Notes: generated by a model from the letters alone, not told the origin. DNA of 64,000 bases from Aminipila butyrica (GCF_010669305.1 NZ_CP048649.1:806001-870000), one strand, 5' to 3'; shown: positions 35,664 through 45,714, counted from the stretch's first letter. Numbers and translations: made by a program.

Positions 35664-36113
35664 TTAGTTTTCTTCCTCGCCTTCGTCGATTTTGACAGCA
35701 CCTACCGTAATCAGACCTACGGCGGTGGCCATAGCCAGGTTTTTGGCACCGTGCTTGATTTTGTCCCTATCTCGTTCCTTCACTCCGGTGAGAATTTCAC
35801 CGCCATTGTCAGCCAGCAGTTTCAGATTTCCCACCACATTTTGAGCAACCTTACTGCCGCCTTCCTTCAAGTCCTCCACGCCGTCTGCCACCTTTTGGGC
35901 ATTGCCGGTCAGCTTGCCGGAAATCAAATCGGTGGTGCCGCTGGCAAGATCTCCGGCGATGGCTCCCGTATAAATGGTAGAATCCACAATGCTGGAGCCC
36001 AGCGTATCAATAATTTTTATGCGGGTCACTTTGCCTACCACCGACAAGGTACCGCCGATGACTCCGCCGACGGCGGCGCCGGTCAATATTCCTGCTTTTT
36101 TAAGAGAATCCAT
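35664..36113 (-). CDS. Small glycine/alanine-rich protein, possibly made by frameshift
   Basis: The frame encodes 149 residues with glycine-rich helical stretches (GAAVGGVIGGTLSVVGKV near 12-29 and a second hydrophobic stretch near 128-140) flanking an amphipathic middle that alternates KVADGVEDL-like units. This is a membrane-associating or lipid-binding pattern without a recognised family. The ATG at 36113 has no ribosome binding site. Instead AAAGGAG precedes an ATG at 36154 in the -1 frame, and that frame contains an AAAAAAC heptamer that would slip into this frame. The true product may therefore start at 36154. Confidence 0.5.
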   Translation of the reverse strand: MDSLKKAGILTGAAVGGVIGGTLSVVGKVTRIKIIDTLGSSIVDSTIYTGAIAGDLASGTTDLISGKLTGNAQKVADGVEDLKEGGSKVAQNVVGNLKLLADNGGEILTGVKERDRDKIKHGAKNLAMATAVGLITVGAVKIDEGEEEN

Positions 36114-36154
36114 ATGTTTTTTCGCGAGATGTATTTATATAGAAATACATCCAT
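36083..36154 (-). other. Upstream frame with slippery heptamer feeding the 149-residue gene
   Basis: An ATG at 36154 follows AAAGGAG by three bases and opens a 23-codon frame that overlaps the start of the 149-residue gene. At 36122-36116 the frame reads A-AAA-AAC in the correct phase for -1 slippage, which would join it to the downstream frame. A GATGTATTT/AAATACATC hairpin lies just upstream of the heptamer. A real one-base deletion or a sequencing error would look the same. Confidence 0.5.
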
Positions 36155-36160
36155 GCGCTC

Positions 36161-36184
36161 CTTTCTTTCTTTCTTTCTTTCTTT
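36161..36184. repeat. Six-copy CTTT microsatellite upstream of the frameshifted gene
   Basis: CTTT is repeated six times (AAAG on the minus strand), running directly into the ribosome binding site of the frame at 36154. Copy-number change would alter spacing of promoter and leader elements rather than frame. Confidence 0.85.
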
Positions 36185-36206
36185 AAGTTGTTAGCTGTAT
36201 CTGCTT

Positions 36207-37088
36207 TTACTTGTTTACCATATTATTTGCACCTTTTGCTACTTTAAACGTAATGTGGATCAATTCCGGACGATTGTTAATTCTCAGCGGCATAATGCTG
36301 TTGCCTAAGCCACGGCTGACAACCATGTTGGTTTGTTCTTTTTTGTATAGGCCTTGGGAATACCGTGGAAAAAACCCTTGATTTGGTGCGATAATTCCTC
36401 CGATAAAAGGTAGGCGCACCTGCCCGCCGTGGGCATGACCGCTTAAAACGAGATTAATATTGTTTTCTACATACATATCAAACAATTCTGGCCGGTGTGA
36501 CAATAAAACGGTGTACTGATTGTTCTCCGTCAGTAAAGCTTTTAGTTTTGCATCCATCTGAACAGCACGTTCATAAGAATCACCGCTATCTGTAAACGAG
36601 GGATCATCTAGCCCTATTAATTGAATGGAATCTGTACGGCCTTTAATGGAGGTGCTTTCGTCACTTAATATAATAACACCCGCTTCAATCATTTGTTGTT
36701 TCAGCTCCGCATACTGATTAGTCCGTGCTTCATGATTGCCTGTAACATAATAAACCGGAGCTATTTTTATAGAACCCTTGATAAACGCCATGGCCTTTGC
36801 AATATCCGTGTGGTTTGAATCAATCAAATCTCCGGTAATGGCAATCATATCTGGTGAGATGCTTTTGACTGCGTGAAGCAATCTTTCTTGACGATTGCCA
36901 AATTCGGCATTGTGCAAATCGGAAACTTGAACAATAGTGAAGCCGTCAAAAGATGAGGGTATGCGTGTATCTTCTATCGTAATAGGGGTGATTTGTATGG
37001 CGGTATTTCCCCAAAATAGTAAAATTAAAATAAAAATGACGGCAATGGCTGTAATCCACAATCTTTTCTTCCCTTTTGTTTTTTTCAT
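36207..37088 (-). CDS. Membrane-anchored metallophosphoesterase, YkuE-like
   Basis: This 293-residue protein has an N-terminal membrane helix (about 10-30) and an extracytoplasmic metallophosphatase domain. Motifs in order are QVSDLHNAEFG near residue 55, ITGDLID near 84, VTGNHEAR near 115, LLSHRPE near 197 and LSGHAHGGQVRLP near 212, the full metal set. The group includes YkuE-type enzymes acting on nucleotides or UDP-diacylglucosamine; the substrate here is unknown. The ATG at 37088 follows GAAGGTGG; longer in-frame starts lack a site. It is divergent from the giant surface-protein gene. Confidence 0.82.
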   Translation of the reverse strand: MKKTKGKKRLWITAIAVIFILILLFWGNTAIQITPITIEDTRIPSSFDGFTIVQVSDLHNAEFGNRQERLLHAVKSISPDMIAITGDLIDSNHTDIAKAMAFIKGSIKIAPVYYVTGNHEARTNQYAELKQQMIEAGVIILSDESTSIKGRTDSIQLIGLDDPSFTDSGDSYERAVQMDAKLKALLTENNQYTVLLSHRPELFDMYVENNINLVLSGHAHGGQVRLPFIGGIIAPNQGFFPRYSQGLYKKEQTNMVVSRGLGNSIMPLRINNRPELIHITFKVAKGANNMVNK

Positions 37089-37244
37089 AGCCGCCACCTT
37101 CAAATTCTTGTGTATTTGAATAAACCATACCATAGGAGGAATCGCCAAGTCAAGTGCATCAGAGACTGTATAAATACTTGATGTGGTGTATAAAAACTAG
37201 AAAGTTTTATATTACAGATTGTGAAAAAATTTTCAAAGTCTTTC

Positions 37245-37273
37245 TTGACAAGCATAAAAGAGAGAATTATAAT
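37245..37273 (+). promoter_or_regulatory. Strong promoter of the giant surface-protein gene
   Basis: TTGACA (37245-37250) and TATAAT (37268-37273) are both perfect and 17 bases apart. Confidence 0.88.
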
Positions 37274-37274
37274 G

Positions 37275-37337
37275 AAAATGCCTGGTTAGCTGACGCTAAC
37301 TAGGCATTTTGACCGTTAGTGGTTAGCTAAAGCTAAC
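37275..37337 (+). promoter_or_regulatory. Alternative-hairpin leader of the giant surface-protein gene
   Basis: A 16-bp stem with one G:U (37275-37290 with 37295-37310, TGAC loop) ends in TTTT. A second hairpin follows (GTTAGC at 37322-37327 with GCTAAC at 37332-37337). Because the second pair repeats the arms of the first, the arms can also pair with each other in the alternative way. The first stem lies at the very 5' end of the predicted mRNA. Confidence 0.65.
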
Positions 37338-37373
37338 TTAAAAAATATAAACAGAAAGGAAGAAGGAAAACGA

Positions 37374-40300
37374 ATGAAGCTTAATTGGAAATCGACCATG
37401 TCAGGAATTCTGGCAGTTTTCGTCATGTTGAGCAGCCCGCCTCTGGTGTATGCTGCCGACGAAGAACTAGATATCACTGGCACGGCAGCGATTCAAGAAG
37501 TATCGGAATCTGAAAGTGCCGGTGACTTTATTATCTCTGACGATGGAGTGTTATCAGAGTATAAGGGGACTGATGCACACATGGTGATTCCGGATGGTGT
37601 TAAAACCATCGGAAGCGGAAGCACTTTGGCAAAACCCAATGGCGTGATTGTGACGGAGGTGACTATTCCGGCCAGCGTAACCAAAATTGAAAAAAGCGCC
37701 TTTCGCGGATGGGGAGATCTTCACCAGATTAATTTTTCTGAGGAAGAAACGTTAAAAACCATTGGAGACGGCGCGTTTGTCAATGTAGGTATTCCTGAAC
37801 TGGTAATCCCGGAAGGGGTGGAGACCATTGGAGGAGAGGGGGCATTGGCGGCAAAGGATGTTGTATCCATTGCTCTTCCGTCTACGGTGACACAGCTAGG
37901 GGGCTCTAAGGGGGCCTATGAGGCCTTTTGCACAAATAGTGTGCCTTCGACCTTGACCAATGTAACCGTGGCAGCAGAAAATCCTGTCTACAGTGCCCGC
38001 AATCAGGCACTTTATAATGCAGAGGGAGATACCCTTCTCTACTGTGCATCCGGCGTTGGAAGCGGATATGAGATGGATAATCAGACAAAGTCCATCGGCA
38101 GCTATGCCTTTTATAAGTTCCCGTCTGCTTCGGTAATCATCTCAGATAGTGTGGAGACCATTGAAAGTCATGGTTTCGATAGTTCTCAGCTTACATCTTT
38201 GTTGGTACCTGCCTCGGTTAAGACAATAGGCACCAGCGCGTTTTTTAATAACAGTAAGCTTAAAACAGTTGATTTTGCAGAAGGCTTGTCCCAGATTGGC
38301 GCTTCGGCTTTTAGTGAATGTTATTTCCCAAAGGATACCCGGATTGTTTTGCCGGTATCTTTAGCATCAGTCGGTGCTTCGGCCTTTGACTGCTTAGGAG
38401 ACTATGGCGCATCCACAATCCGAGTTTCCAGCGGGGAGACTCAACTAAGCAGTGGGTTTATTCCTTCCTATAATGCTATCACCGTGGAAGGTATCGCCGG
38501 ATCCACGGCGGAAGCTTACGTGAAGGAACTCCAGGATTCAAAGGGCAGCAGCTGCAAGCTGGTGTTGACACAGATTTCTGCTGGACAGCCTACAGAAGTA
38601 GAGAGTATTGCACTGAATCAGCAGACCCTTGCTCTGACGGCTGGGTCAACGGCCACCTTGACTGCTGATGTGCTTCCAGAGAGTGCCGCCAACGCAGAAC
38701 TGAACTGGACATCTCTGAATGAAGCCGTGGCGACTGTGAACCAGTCTGGCGTCGTAACTGCTGTGGCTGTCGGTGAGGCTACAATCCAAGTGGCTTCTGC
38801 CAATGGGAAAAAAGCTTCTTGCACGGTTACCGTGTCCTCCGCATCGGTGCAACCCGGGTTTGACATCGAAAGCGGGGTTCTGGTGGCCTATACGGGAAGC
38901 GATACGGAAATCACCATTCCTAATACGGTGCAGGTGATTGGTAACGGCAGCAGCCCGATTTTCGCCTCCAACCAGAAGGTAACCGCTATTACCATTCCTA
39001 GCAGTGTAACGAAAATTGCGGATAAGGCCTTTTATAGCTGTGCGGATCTCACAGAGGTGAAATTTTCTGCAGAAAGTCATTTGAATCAGATTGGCCAGCA
39101 AGCTTTTTATCTGGCGTCCGGTATTCAAGCATTGGATATTCCAGAAGGAGTGGCAGAAATCGGGCCCCAGGCATTTGTGAACATGCATAGCCTGGAGAGC
39201 ATGTCGCTGCCAGCATCGCTTTCTACCTGGGGAAACAGCAACGACTGGTTTGGCCTGATGTTTTCCTTAAACACCTCCAGCAGTGCCCCTTCTAAATTAA
39301 GGGCCATACATATCGCAGCGGGAAACCCGGTGTATTCCTCCCAAGATGGCATGGTATATACTGGAAATGGAAAGACGCTGCTCTATTCCCCAGCTAAAAA
39401 AACCAGCATTTCTTTTGCCAATGGGGTGGAAGTCATCGGTAAGTATGCGTTTAATAAGAATGAGCTGACAACGCTTTCCATACCGGAAACGGTAAAGGAA
39501 ATCCAGTCGTATGCGTTTTATGGTGCGGCTCTCACTTCGCTGACGGTTCCCGGATCGGTAGAAACCATCGGCGATTCAGCATTTTATAACTCTCAGCTGC
39601 GCAGCCTTCTGTTGTCGGAAGGGGTTCAGACCATAGGCAACTCGGCCTTTTCTCAAAGCAGAATTAGCGGGGTTACCATTCCAGCTACGGTGACTCGTAT
39701 CGGGAAAAATGCTTTTGACTTTGAATATGGAGGATCTTATATTCGCCTGCTGAACGGCGAGACGGAACTGGCAGATGAGTTTATTCCTTACTATGAAAGT
39801 ATTAAGGTCTATGGCACGCCCGGCTCAACGGCAGAGCAATACATAACCGCTAAAAAAATCGAGAAAAATGTCGCTTGCAAGCTGACCTTCTGCTTGGCTA
39901 GTACCTTTGCCGATGCAGAAAGCTTACTTCTTAGCCAGGTTACAGCCATACTGGATCGGCAGGAAACCCTTGTCCTGACAGCAAGCCTTCAGCCAGAAGG
40001 AGCTGTGGGACCTGCCATCGCTTGGAGAAGCAGTGATTTATCTGTGGCAACGGTGGACAGCAAGGGAAAGATCACGGGGATACAACCGGGAGAGGCCGAT
40101 ATTATCGCGACTTCTGGCTTGCTCTCTGCCGTGTGCCACGTTTCAGTCAAGTCCAGCAGCAGCGACTATGTCGTTAATGAAAAAGGTGAAATTACGGCAT
40201 ACCTTGGAAACGATTGGACGAATCTAATCATTCCTTCCCAGGTAGACGGCGCTCCTGTTACAGGAATTGCTGATGGGGTCTTTTCTGGCAAAACCAGTAT

Positions 40301-43300
40301 ACAAACCGTACAGCTCCCAGATTCCTTGAAGACCATTGGCAAGGAAGCCTTTTACGGTTGCAGTGCATTGAAGTCTGTGACCTTTGGCAGTGGGGTTGTA
40401 TCTTTGGGAAGCGGCGCATTTGCTGTGTGTAACGGACTGACTAGTATCATGTTGCCGGAAGGAATACAGCAGATTCCTGAAAAAGCTTTTCTTGGCTGCT
40501 TGCAGTTGTCTTCTGTGACCCTTCCCTCGACGGTAAAAGAGTTGGGGACAGATGCCTTTTCTGGCTGCGTGGCACTGACAGCATTAAATCTGCCAGAAGG
40601 ATTGGAGACAATCCGCAAGGGCGCCTTCTTCAAGTGCCCGCTGACAACATTGCACCTACCGGCTTCGCTGAACCAGTTTGGCGACAGCTATATCGGAGAT
40701 GTCTTTGAAGAGGCCGGGAAAGTTACGGCCAGCACAGCTATGAAGACCATCACTGTAGCCAGCGGAAGTACTAAGTATAGCGCTTATGATGGGCTGCTGT
40801 ATAATAAGGCTGGTACAGAAACCTATTTCTGCCCACGGGGAAGAACGGAAGCCAATCTGCGCTCCGGTACAGTTAAGGTCGGGGACAGCACGTTCTTTAT
40901 GTGTTTTGATTTGACTAAAGTCACCTTCCCCTCCACGCTGAAGGAGATTGGTGAGCATGCCTTCCAATATTGTGAGGGGCTTGTAGACTGTGAACTGCCA
41001 GAAGGCCTTGAAACTGTAGGGAATTCTGCTTTCTTCGGCTGCGAGAACTGGACTGGCGTGGATCGAATTCCATCAACGGTCAAAACTATTGGGCCTTATG
41101 GTTTTGCCGAGTGCAAGGGCTCTATTCTGGTAATTCCAGAGGGCGTGCAGCGGATAGAAAGTTATGCGTTCTGGGGATATGAAGAAGGGTTGACCGAAAT
41201 TCACCTGCCTTCCACCCTGACTTATATTGCAGACTCCGCTTTCTCCTGGGCCAAAGATGTCACCAGTCTGGTTGTGCCAGAAGGTGTGACGGAAATCGGA
41301 GCGCAGGCCTTTGCCCGCATGGACCGATTAGAAGAGGTTACGCTGCCTCCTACCTTAGTTAAGCTGGGTGCAGGCGCGTTTATGGGGCCTTCTCAATCGG
41401 AAAATCTGCTGAAGGAAGTGTACATTCCTTCCAGTGTGCAAACTTTCGGAGATAAGGTATTTGAAAATCGAACTGCTGATTTAACTATAGTAACAGACCG
41501 CATGAGCAATGCTGCGGCGGCTTATGCTCTTGCCAGCCAGATTAAACTGCGAATAGAAAGCGGACCTGTGGATCCAGACTTTGATATCGTGGATGGCGTT
41601 TTGGTGGCTTACCATGGCAGCAAAAGTGAGCTGGTGATTCCGGAAGGGGTTGTAGAAATCGGTCCGGGTGCTTTCCAGCATGAGCATGAGGGTGAGCAGG
41701 AAGGTCCAGAATTGAAAAAAGTGACCATTCCGGCAACCGTTGTAACTATCTCCCGAGAAGCGTTCCATGGCTGTGCGCTGACAGAAGTGATTTTTCTTCC
41801 TGGCAGCCAGCTGAAAACTATTGGCGAATCCGCCTTTGCTTATTGCACAAAGCTGCCTTCTATTTCTCTGCCGGAAGGGGTGACCAGTATTGGCGATCGC
41901 GCTTTTGATGGAGATAGTCTTTTGAGCGGCATGGTGATTCCCGCCTCCGTGGAAACCATCGGTGCATATGCGTTTAATGTGTGCACAGGACTGCGCTCCA
42001 TTACTTTTGGAGATAGCGGTAATCTGAGAACCATTGGTGCAGGAGCCTTTTACAACTGCTTCCGCCTGTCTGCGTTAGATATTCCAGAAGGTGTGACGGA
42101 AATCGGCGATAATGCTTTCCGCATCAGTAGTGGGCTGAAAACGCTGAACTTGCCTTCCACGCTAGTTAAGCTGGGAACCAGTGTGCCGACGGTGTTCTGT
42201 GATACGACAAATATTACCTATACAGGAGCAGATGCTTTGATGGATATCTCCATCGCTGTGGGCAATCCGGTGTATTCATCTATGGATGGGGTCGTATACA
42301 GTGCTGATGGCAAGACCCTCCTTTATTGTCCAGCAGGAAAAATTGGAACGTTAACCGTCCAAAGCGGGACGATTAAGATTGACGATTACGCGTTCTACCG
42401 CAGCCAGGCAGATCACGTAGAGCTTCCTGACACGCTTTTGACTATTGGCAAAAGTGCTTGGGCTAACAGCAAGCTGAGCAGTATTGTCATCCCAGATTCG
42501 GTTCAGACCATTGGTGACCACGGATTCTTCTTCTGTGGTAAGCTGAAAACTGTAAAGCTGGGTTCTGGTCTGGACACGCTAGGCGCTGGGGTATTTTCTC
42601 AGACTCCATTAAAGGGCGTGACGATTCCAGCATCGGTAAAGGGAATTACGACTAACACTTTTGATGAACTGACAGGGTGGATTCGCTTCTTAGGCACGGA
42701 AACGGTTCTGGAAGCGGACAGCCTTTCTGCCGGGACGGTGCTGACGGTATACGGCTATGAAAACTCTAGCGCCCAAAACTATGTGTCTCAGCTCCAGGCA
42801 GCTCTGGGAGACAGTTGTAAGTTGACCTTTCAGCCGATTAGTAAATTTATAGAAGTTGATAGTCTGACGCTGAATGAAACATCTTTAAGCTTGAAGCAGC
42901 GTGAAACCAGTCAGCTGACGGCTACGGTGCTGCCGGATACTGCAACCCATCGGGATGTGGTATATCAGACGACCAACAGCCGCGTGGCGACCGTTTCTCA
43001 GGAGGGAACAGTCACTGCTTTGCAGCCTGGTACGGCAATTATTCGAGCGCTTTCAACCGATGGGCCATCGGTTGACTGTGCAGTCACTGTAATAAAAGAT
43101 GAATCCATCAGCGATTTCAATTTAAATGCAGAGGGGTACATCACCGGTTATGTGGGGGACGATACCAATTTGGTTATTCCGTCCACCGTCAATGGAAGGA
43201 CTGTTATCGGCATTGGGCCGGGGGCCTTCCGCAATAACTGGAATATCCGCAGCGTTTCTTTCCCAGATACGCTGACCATTATTGGGGATCGTGCATTTGA

Positions 43301-45662
43301 ATCCTGCAAGAATCTCAGCGAAGTAAACTTTGGTTCGGGTTTAAGAGAAATTGGTGTGTCTGCATTCCATGGCTGCACAGATCTTTCAGTGGTAAGTCTG
43401 CCCGATGGTTTGGAAACGATGGGGGCAGAGGCTTTCGCTGTTTGCGAGAAGCTTGAACATGTACGAATTCCTGGAAGCCTGAAGACCATTCCAGAATCTG
43501 CTTTTGAAACATGCTGGCGTTTGCGTGAAGTACACCTTCCAGAAGGCGTGGAGAATATCGGCAGAAGAGCCTTCTATGAGTGTGAAGGAATGGAGCTTCT
43601 TACGCTTCCAACCAGCCTGCGGGTTATTGGTGAAGGCAGTTTTACAGCCTGCGTAAGATTGCAGGAAGTCATCATTCCGGAGGGAGTGACTACGATTGGT
43701 CAAGAAGCCTTTATGAGCTGTACAGCACTGACCAGTCTCCAGTTGCCATCTACTTTAGAGACGCTTGGCAGCGCTTACCCAGGTGATGTGTTTGAGCAAA
43801 ATGCCAGTGTTCTGGGCTGCAATCAGCTGAAAACAGTTACGGTGGCAGAAGGCAATCCATACTTTTCTTCTTATGATGGGTTGCTCTATACTGCCGATGG
43901 AACGGAACTGCTGTTTTGCCCTCGGGGACGTATCTCGGCTTCAGTGAAAGAGGGAACCGTAAAAATTGGAACCTATGCCTTCTTCTTCTGCCGCCAGTTA
44001 CAGGAAGTAAGCCTTCCTAAAAGCCTGCGGGAGCTTGATAAGGGCGCATTTTCCATTAGTGACAGACTGATATCCTTAACTCTGCCAGAAGGCTTAGAAC
44101 GGATTGGCATGAGTGCGCTGGCCGATTGTGCTTCCTTGAAAACCCTTGTCATTCCAGGGACTGTAAAAGAGATTGGAACCTATGCCATCAGCTCGACAGG
44201 CTTGGAGACCCTGACTATACCAAACGGTGTTCAGGTGTTGGGCGAAAATGCTTTAGCTTCCAATAGCCTGTTAAAAACAGTCCATATTCCAGCCAGTGTA
44301 TCAACCATTGGCAAGAATTTGCTGCGATCCAGCGACAAGGCAACCATTTGGACGACATCCGCAGATACGCCAATTTACAGCTATGCAAAAGATAACAGTA
44401 TTCCCGTTCAGATTACTGGTGGAACCAGCTCCGGAAAAAGCTCCGGCAGCCATTCAACGAAAGAAACAGTAAATCAAGGACAGAAAGACAATGTGCTGAC
44501 ACCGTCTGCTTCCATGGATGGAAAGGGGCAGGGCAGCGCAAAGCTTACAACCGAGGAGGTAAAGCAAGCAATCGAAGCCGTGTCAAAAAATAGCTCTTTG
44601 GAAGTCGTTATTCAGCCGGCATTTGGCAGTACCCTTTCCAAAGCAGTTGTAATATTGCAGGGAAAGTCTGTGGCCTCTATTGCTGAAGATACGTCGGCAG
44701 ACCTGAAGATTGAGATGAAGGTAGGCAGTGTAACCATTCCAAATAATGCACTGACTTCTATTTCTTCTCAGGCGTTGGGCGACACCATCACATTCAGCAT
44801 GGAAGCAGTCAAGGAATCGTCCCTGACCGCTGAACAGCAAAAACTGGTAAATGGAAATACCGTGTATGACATCTCTGTTCTCAGTGGTGATAAACCAATC
44901 AGTAACTTCGGCGGTAAAACTATTACGATTTTACTGCCTTACACGCTGAAAGCTGGTGAAAGTGCAGAAGGCGTTGCTGTTTGGTATCTGAGTGACAGCG
45001 GAAAGCTGGAGAAGCTCTCTTGCCGATACGACTCTTCGACCGGGATGGTGCGTTTCACCACCAATCATCTCTCGGCTTATGTAGTGGGTTATGAAGAGAC
45101 CTGGCAGAATCCATTTTCGGATGTGAAAACGGGGGATTGGTACTATACAGCGGTAGAATATGCTCTGAAAAATAATTTATTTAAGGGGACTAATGACCGC
45201 TCCTTTAGTCCGCAAGTGGAGATGACTCGAGCTATGCTGGCGACGGTGCTCTATCGGATGGAGGGGCAACCTGCTGTGACGGATGGGACCAGAAACTTCC
45301 AGGATGTGAAAGCGGGTCAGTGGTATACGGATGCCGTGACGTGGGCTGCGGCCAACGGTATCGCAGACGGCTATGGCGATGGGTTCTTCGGCGTGGATAG
45401 CAATGTCAGCCGGGAACAGATGGCAGCGATTCTGTATCGTTATGCGGGCTATAAGAAGTATGACGTTACCGGAAATGCCGATTTGTCAGCCTTCACCGAT
45501 GCGGCTAAGATCGATAGCTGGGCGAAGCCTGCAATGCAGTGGGCTGGTGCCGAGGGCTTAATCAACGGTACTACCGCTGAGACCCTCAGCCCAGAGGCTT
45601 TTGCCACACGGGCCCAGGTGGCCGCAGTCCTAATGCGGTTTGCAGAAAATACAGCTAAATAA
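37374..45662 (+). CDS. Giant BspA-type leucine-rich-repeat, Big2 and SLH surface protein
   Basis: The 2762-residue product has a signal peptide (1-27) and five blocks of LRR_5 repeats of about 22-24 residues (unit resembling VTIPASVTKIGxxAFxxC). Big2 Ig-like domains follow the first, second and fourth blocks near residues 409-485, 845-925 and 1825-1900. Five copies of a SSYDGLLYxxDGxxLLxCP-type hairpin interrupt the LRR blocks. A spacer with Ser/Gly/Lys leads to three C-terminal SLH domains (about 2578-2762) that bind secondary cell-wall polymer. The protein is therefore a long wall-anchored rod, probably an adhesin. AGGAAGAAGG precedes the ATG. Ligand unknown. Confidence 0.9.
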   Translation: MKLNWKSTMSGILAVFVMLSSPPLVYAADEELDITGTAAIQEVSESESAGDFIISDDGVLSEYKGTDAHMVIPDGVKTIGSGSTLAKPNGVIVTEVTIPASVTKIEKSAFRGWGDLHQINFSEEETLKTIGDGAFVNVGIPELVIPEGVETIGGEGALAAKDVVSIALPSTVTQLGGSKGAYEAFCTNSVPSTLTNVTVAAENPVYSARNQALYNAEGDTLLYCASGVGSGYEMDNQTKSIGSYAFYKFPSASVIISDSVETIESHGFDSSQLTSLLVPASVKTIGTSAFFNNSKLKTVDFAEGLSQIGASAFSECYFPKDTRIVLPVSLASVGASAFDCLGDYGASTIRVSSGETQLSSGFIPSYNAITVEGIAGSTAEAYVKELQDSKGSSCKLVLTQISAGQPTEVESIALNQQTLALTAGSTATLTADVLPESAANAELNWTSLNEAVATVNQSGVVTAVAVGEATIQVASANGKKASCTVTVSSASVQPGFDIESGVLVAYTGSDTEITIPNTVQVIGNGSSPIFASNQKVTAITIPSSVTKIADKAFYSCADLTEVKFSAESHLNQIGQQAFYLASGIQALDIPEGVAEIGPQAFVNMHSLESMSLPASLSTWGNSNDWFGLMFSLNTSSSAPSKLRAIHIAAGNPVYSSQDGMVYTGNGKTLLYSPAKKTSISFANGVEVIGKYAFNKNELTTLSIPETVKEIQSYAFYGAALTSLTVPGSVETIGDSAFYNSQLRSLLLSEGVQTIGNSAFSQSRISGVTIPATVTRIGKNAFDFEYGGSYIRLLNGETELADEFIPYYESIKVYGTPGSTAEQYITAKKIEKNVACKLTFCLASTFADAESLLLSQVTAILDRQETLVLTASLQPEGAVGPAIAWRSSDLSVATVDSKGKITGIQPGEADIIATSGLLSAVCHVSVKSSSSDYVVNEKGEITAYLGNDWTNLIIPSQVDGAPVTGIADGVFSGKTSIQTVQLPDSLKTIGKEAFYGCSALKSVTFGSGVVSLGSGAFAVCNGLTSIMLPEGIQQIPEKAFLGCLQLSSVTLPSTVKELGTDAFSGCVALTALNLPEGLETIRKGAFFKCPLTTLHLPASLNQFGDSYIGDVFEEAGKVTASTAMKTITVASGSTKYSAYDGLLYNKAGTETYFCPRGRTEANLRSGTVKVGDSTFFMCFDLTKVTFPSTLKEIGEHAFQYCEGLVDCELPEGLETVGNSAFFGCENWTGVDRIPSTVKTIGPYGFAECKGSILVIPEGVQRIESYAFWGYEEGLTEIHLPSTLTYIADSAFSWAKDVTSLVVPEGVTEIGAQAFARMDRLEEVTLPPTLVKLGAGAFMGPSQSENLLKEVYIPSSVQTFGDKVFENRTADLTIVTDRMSNAAAAYALASQIKLRIESGPVDPDFDIVDGVLVAYHGSKSELVIPEGVVEIGPGAFQHEHEGEQEGPELKKVTIPATVVTISREAFHGCALTEVIFLPGSQLKTIGESAFAYCTKLPSISLPEGVTSIGDRAFDGDSLLSGMVIPASVETIGAYAFNVCTGLRSITFGDSGNLRTIGAGAFYNCFRLSALDIPEGVTEIGDNAFRISSGLKTLNLPSTLVKLGTSVPTVFCDTTNITYTGADALMDISIAVGNPVYSSMDGVVYSADGKTLLYCPAGKIGTLTVQSGTIKIDDYAFYRSQADHVELPDTLLTIGKSAWANSKLSSIVIPDSVQTIGDHGFFFCGKLKTVKLGSGLDTLGAGVFSQTPLKGVTIPASVKGITTNTFDELTGWIRFLGTETVLEADSLSAGTVLTVYGYENSSAQNYVSQLQAALGDSCKLTFQPISKFIEVDSLTLNETSLSLKQRETSQLTATVLPDTATHRDVVYQTTNSRVATVSQEGTVTALQPGTAIIRALSTDGPSVDCAVTVIKDESISDFNLNAEGYITGYVGDDTNLVIPSTVNGRTVIGIGPGAFRNNWNIRSVSFPDTLTIIGDRAFESCKNLSEVNFGSGLREIGVSAFHGCTDLSVVSLPDGLETMGAEAFAVCEKLEHVRIPGSLKTIPESAFETCWRLREVHLPEGVENIGRRAFYECEGMELLTLPTSLRVIGEGSFTACVRLQEVIIPEGVTTIGQEAFMSCTALTSLQLPSTLETLGSAYPGDVFEQNASVLGCNQLKTVTVAEGNPYFSSYDGLLYTADGTELLFCPRGRISASVKEGTVKIGTYAFFFCRQLQEVSLPKSLRELDKGAFSISDRLISLTLPEGLERIGMSALADCASLKTLVIPGTVKEIGTYAISSTGLETLTIPNGVQVLGENALASNSLLKTVHIPASVSTIGKNLLRSSDKATIWTTSADTPIYSYAKDNSIPVQITGGTSSGKSSGSHSTKETVNQGQKDNVLTPSASMDGKGQGSAKLTTEEVKQAIEAVSKNSSLEVVIQPAFGSTLSKAVVILQGKSVASIAEDTSADLKIEMKVGSVTIPNNALTSISSQALGDTITFSMEAVKESSLTAEQQKLVNGNTVYDISVLSGDKPISNFGGKTITILLPYTLKAGESAEGVAVWYLSDSGKLEKLSCRYDSSTGMVRFTTNHLSAYVVGYEETWQNPFSDVKTGDWYYTAVEYALKNNLFKGTNDRSFSPQVEMTRAMLATVLYRMEGQPAVTDGTRNFQDVKAGQWYTDAVTWAAANGIADGYGDGFFGVDSNVSREQMAAILYRYAGYKKYDVTGNADLSAFTDAAKIDSWAKPAMQWAGAEGLINGTTAETLSPEAFATRAQVAAVLMRFAENTAK

Positions 45663-45714
45663 GTGACCGTTAAAAAGGTATAGTGGCTTTCCGGGTCAGT
45701 ATGCTGAAAATATG

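Noticed and set aside
37275..37337. c-di-GMP or other known riboswitch in the giant gene leader.
   Set aside because: The conserved cores do not match, so it is listed only as a switch-like hairpin pair.
37374..45662. CRISPR-like or tandem DNA repeats in the giant gene.
   Set aside because: The repeats are protein repeats with diverged codons, not identical DNA units separated by spacers.
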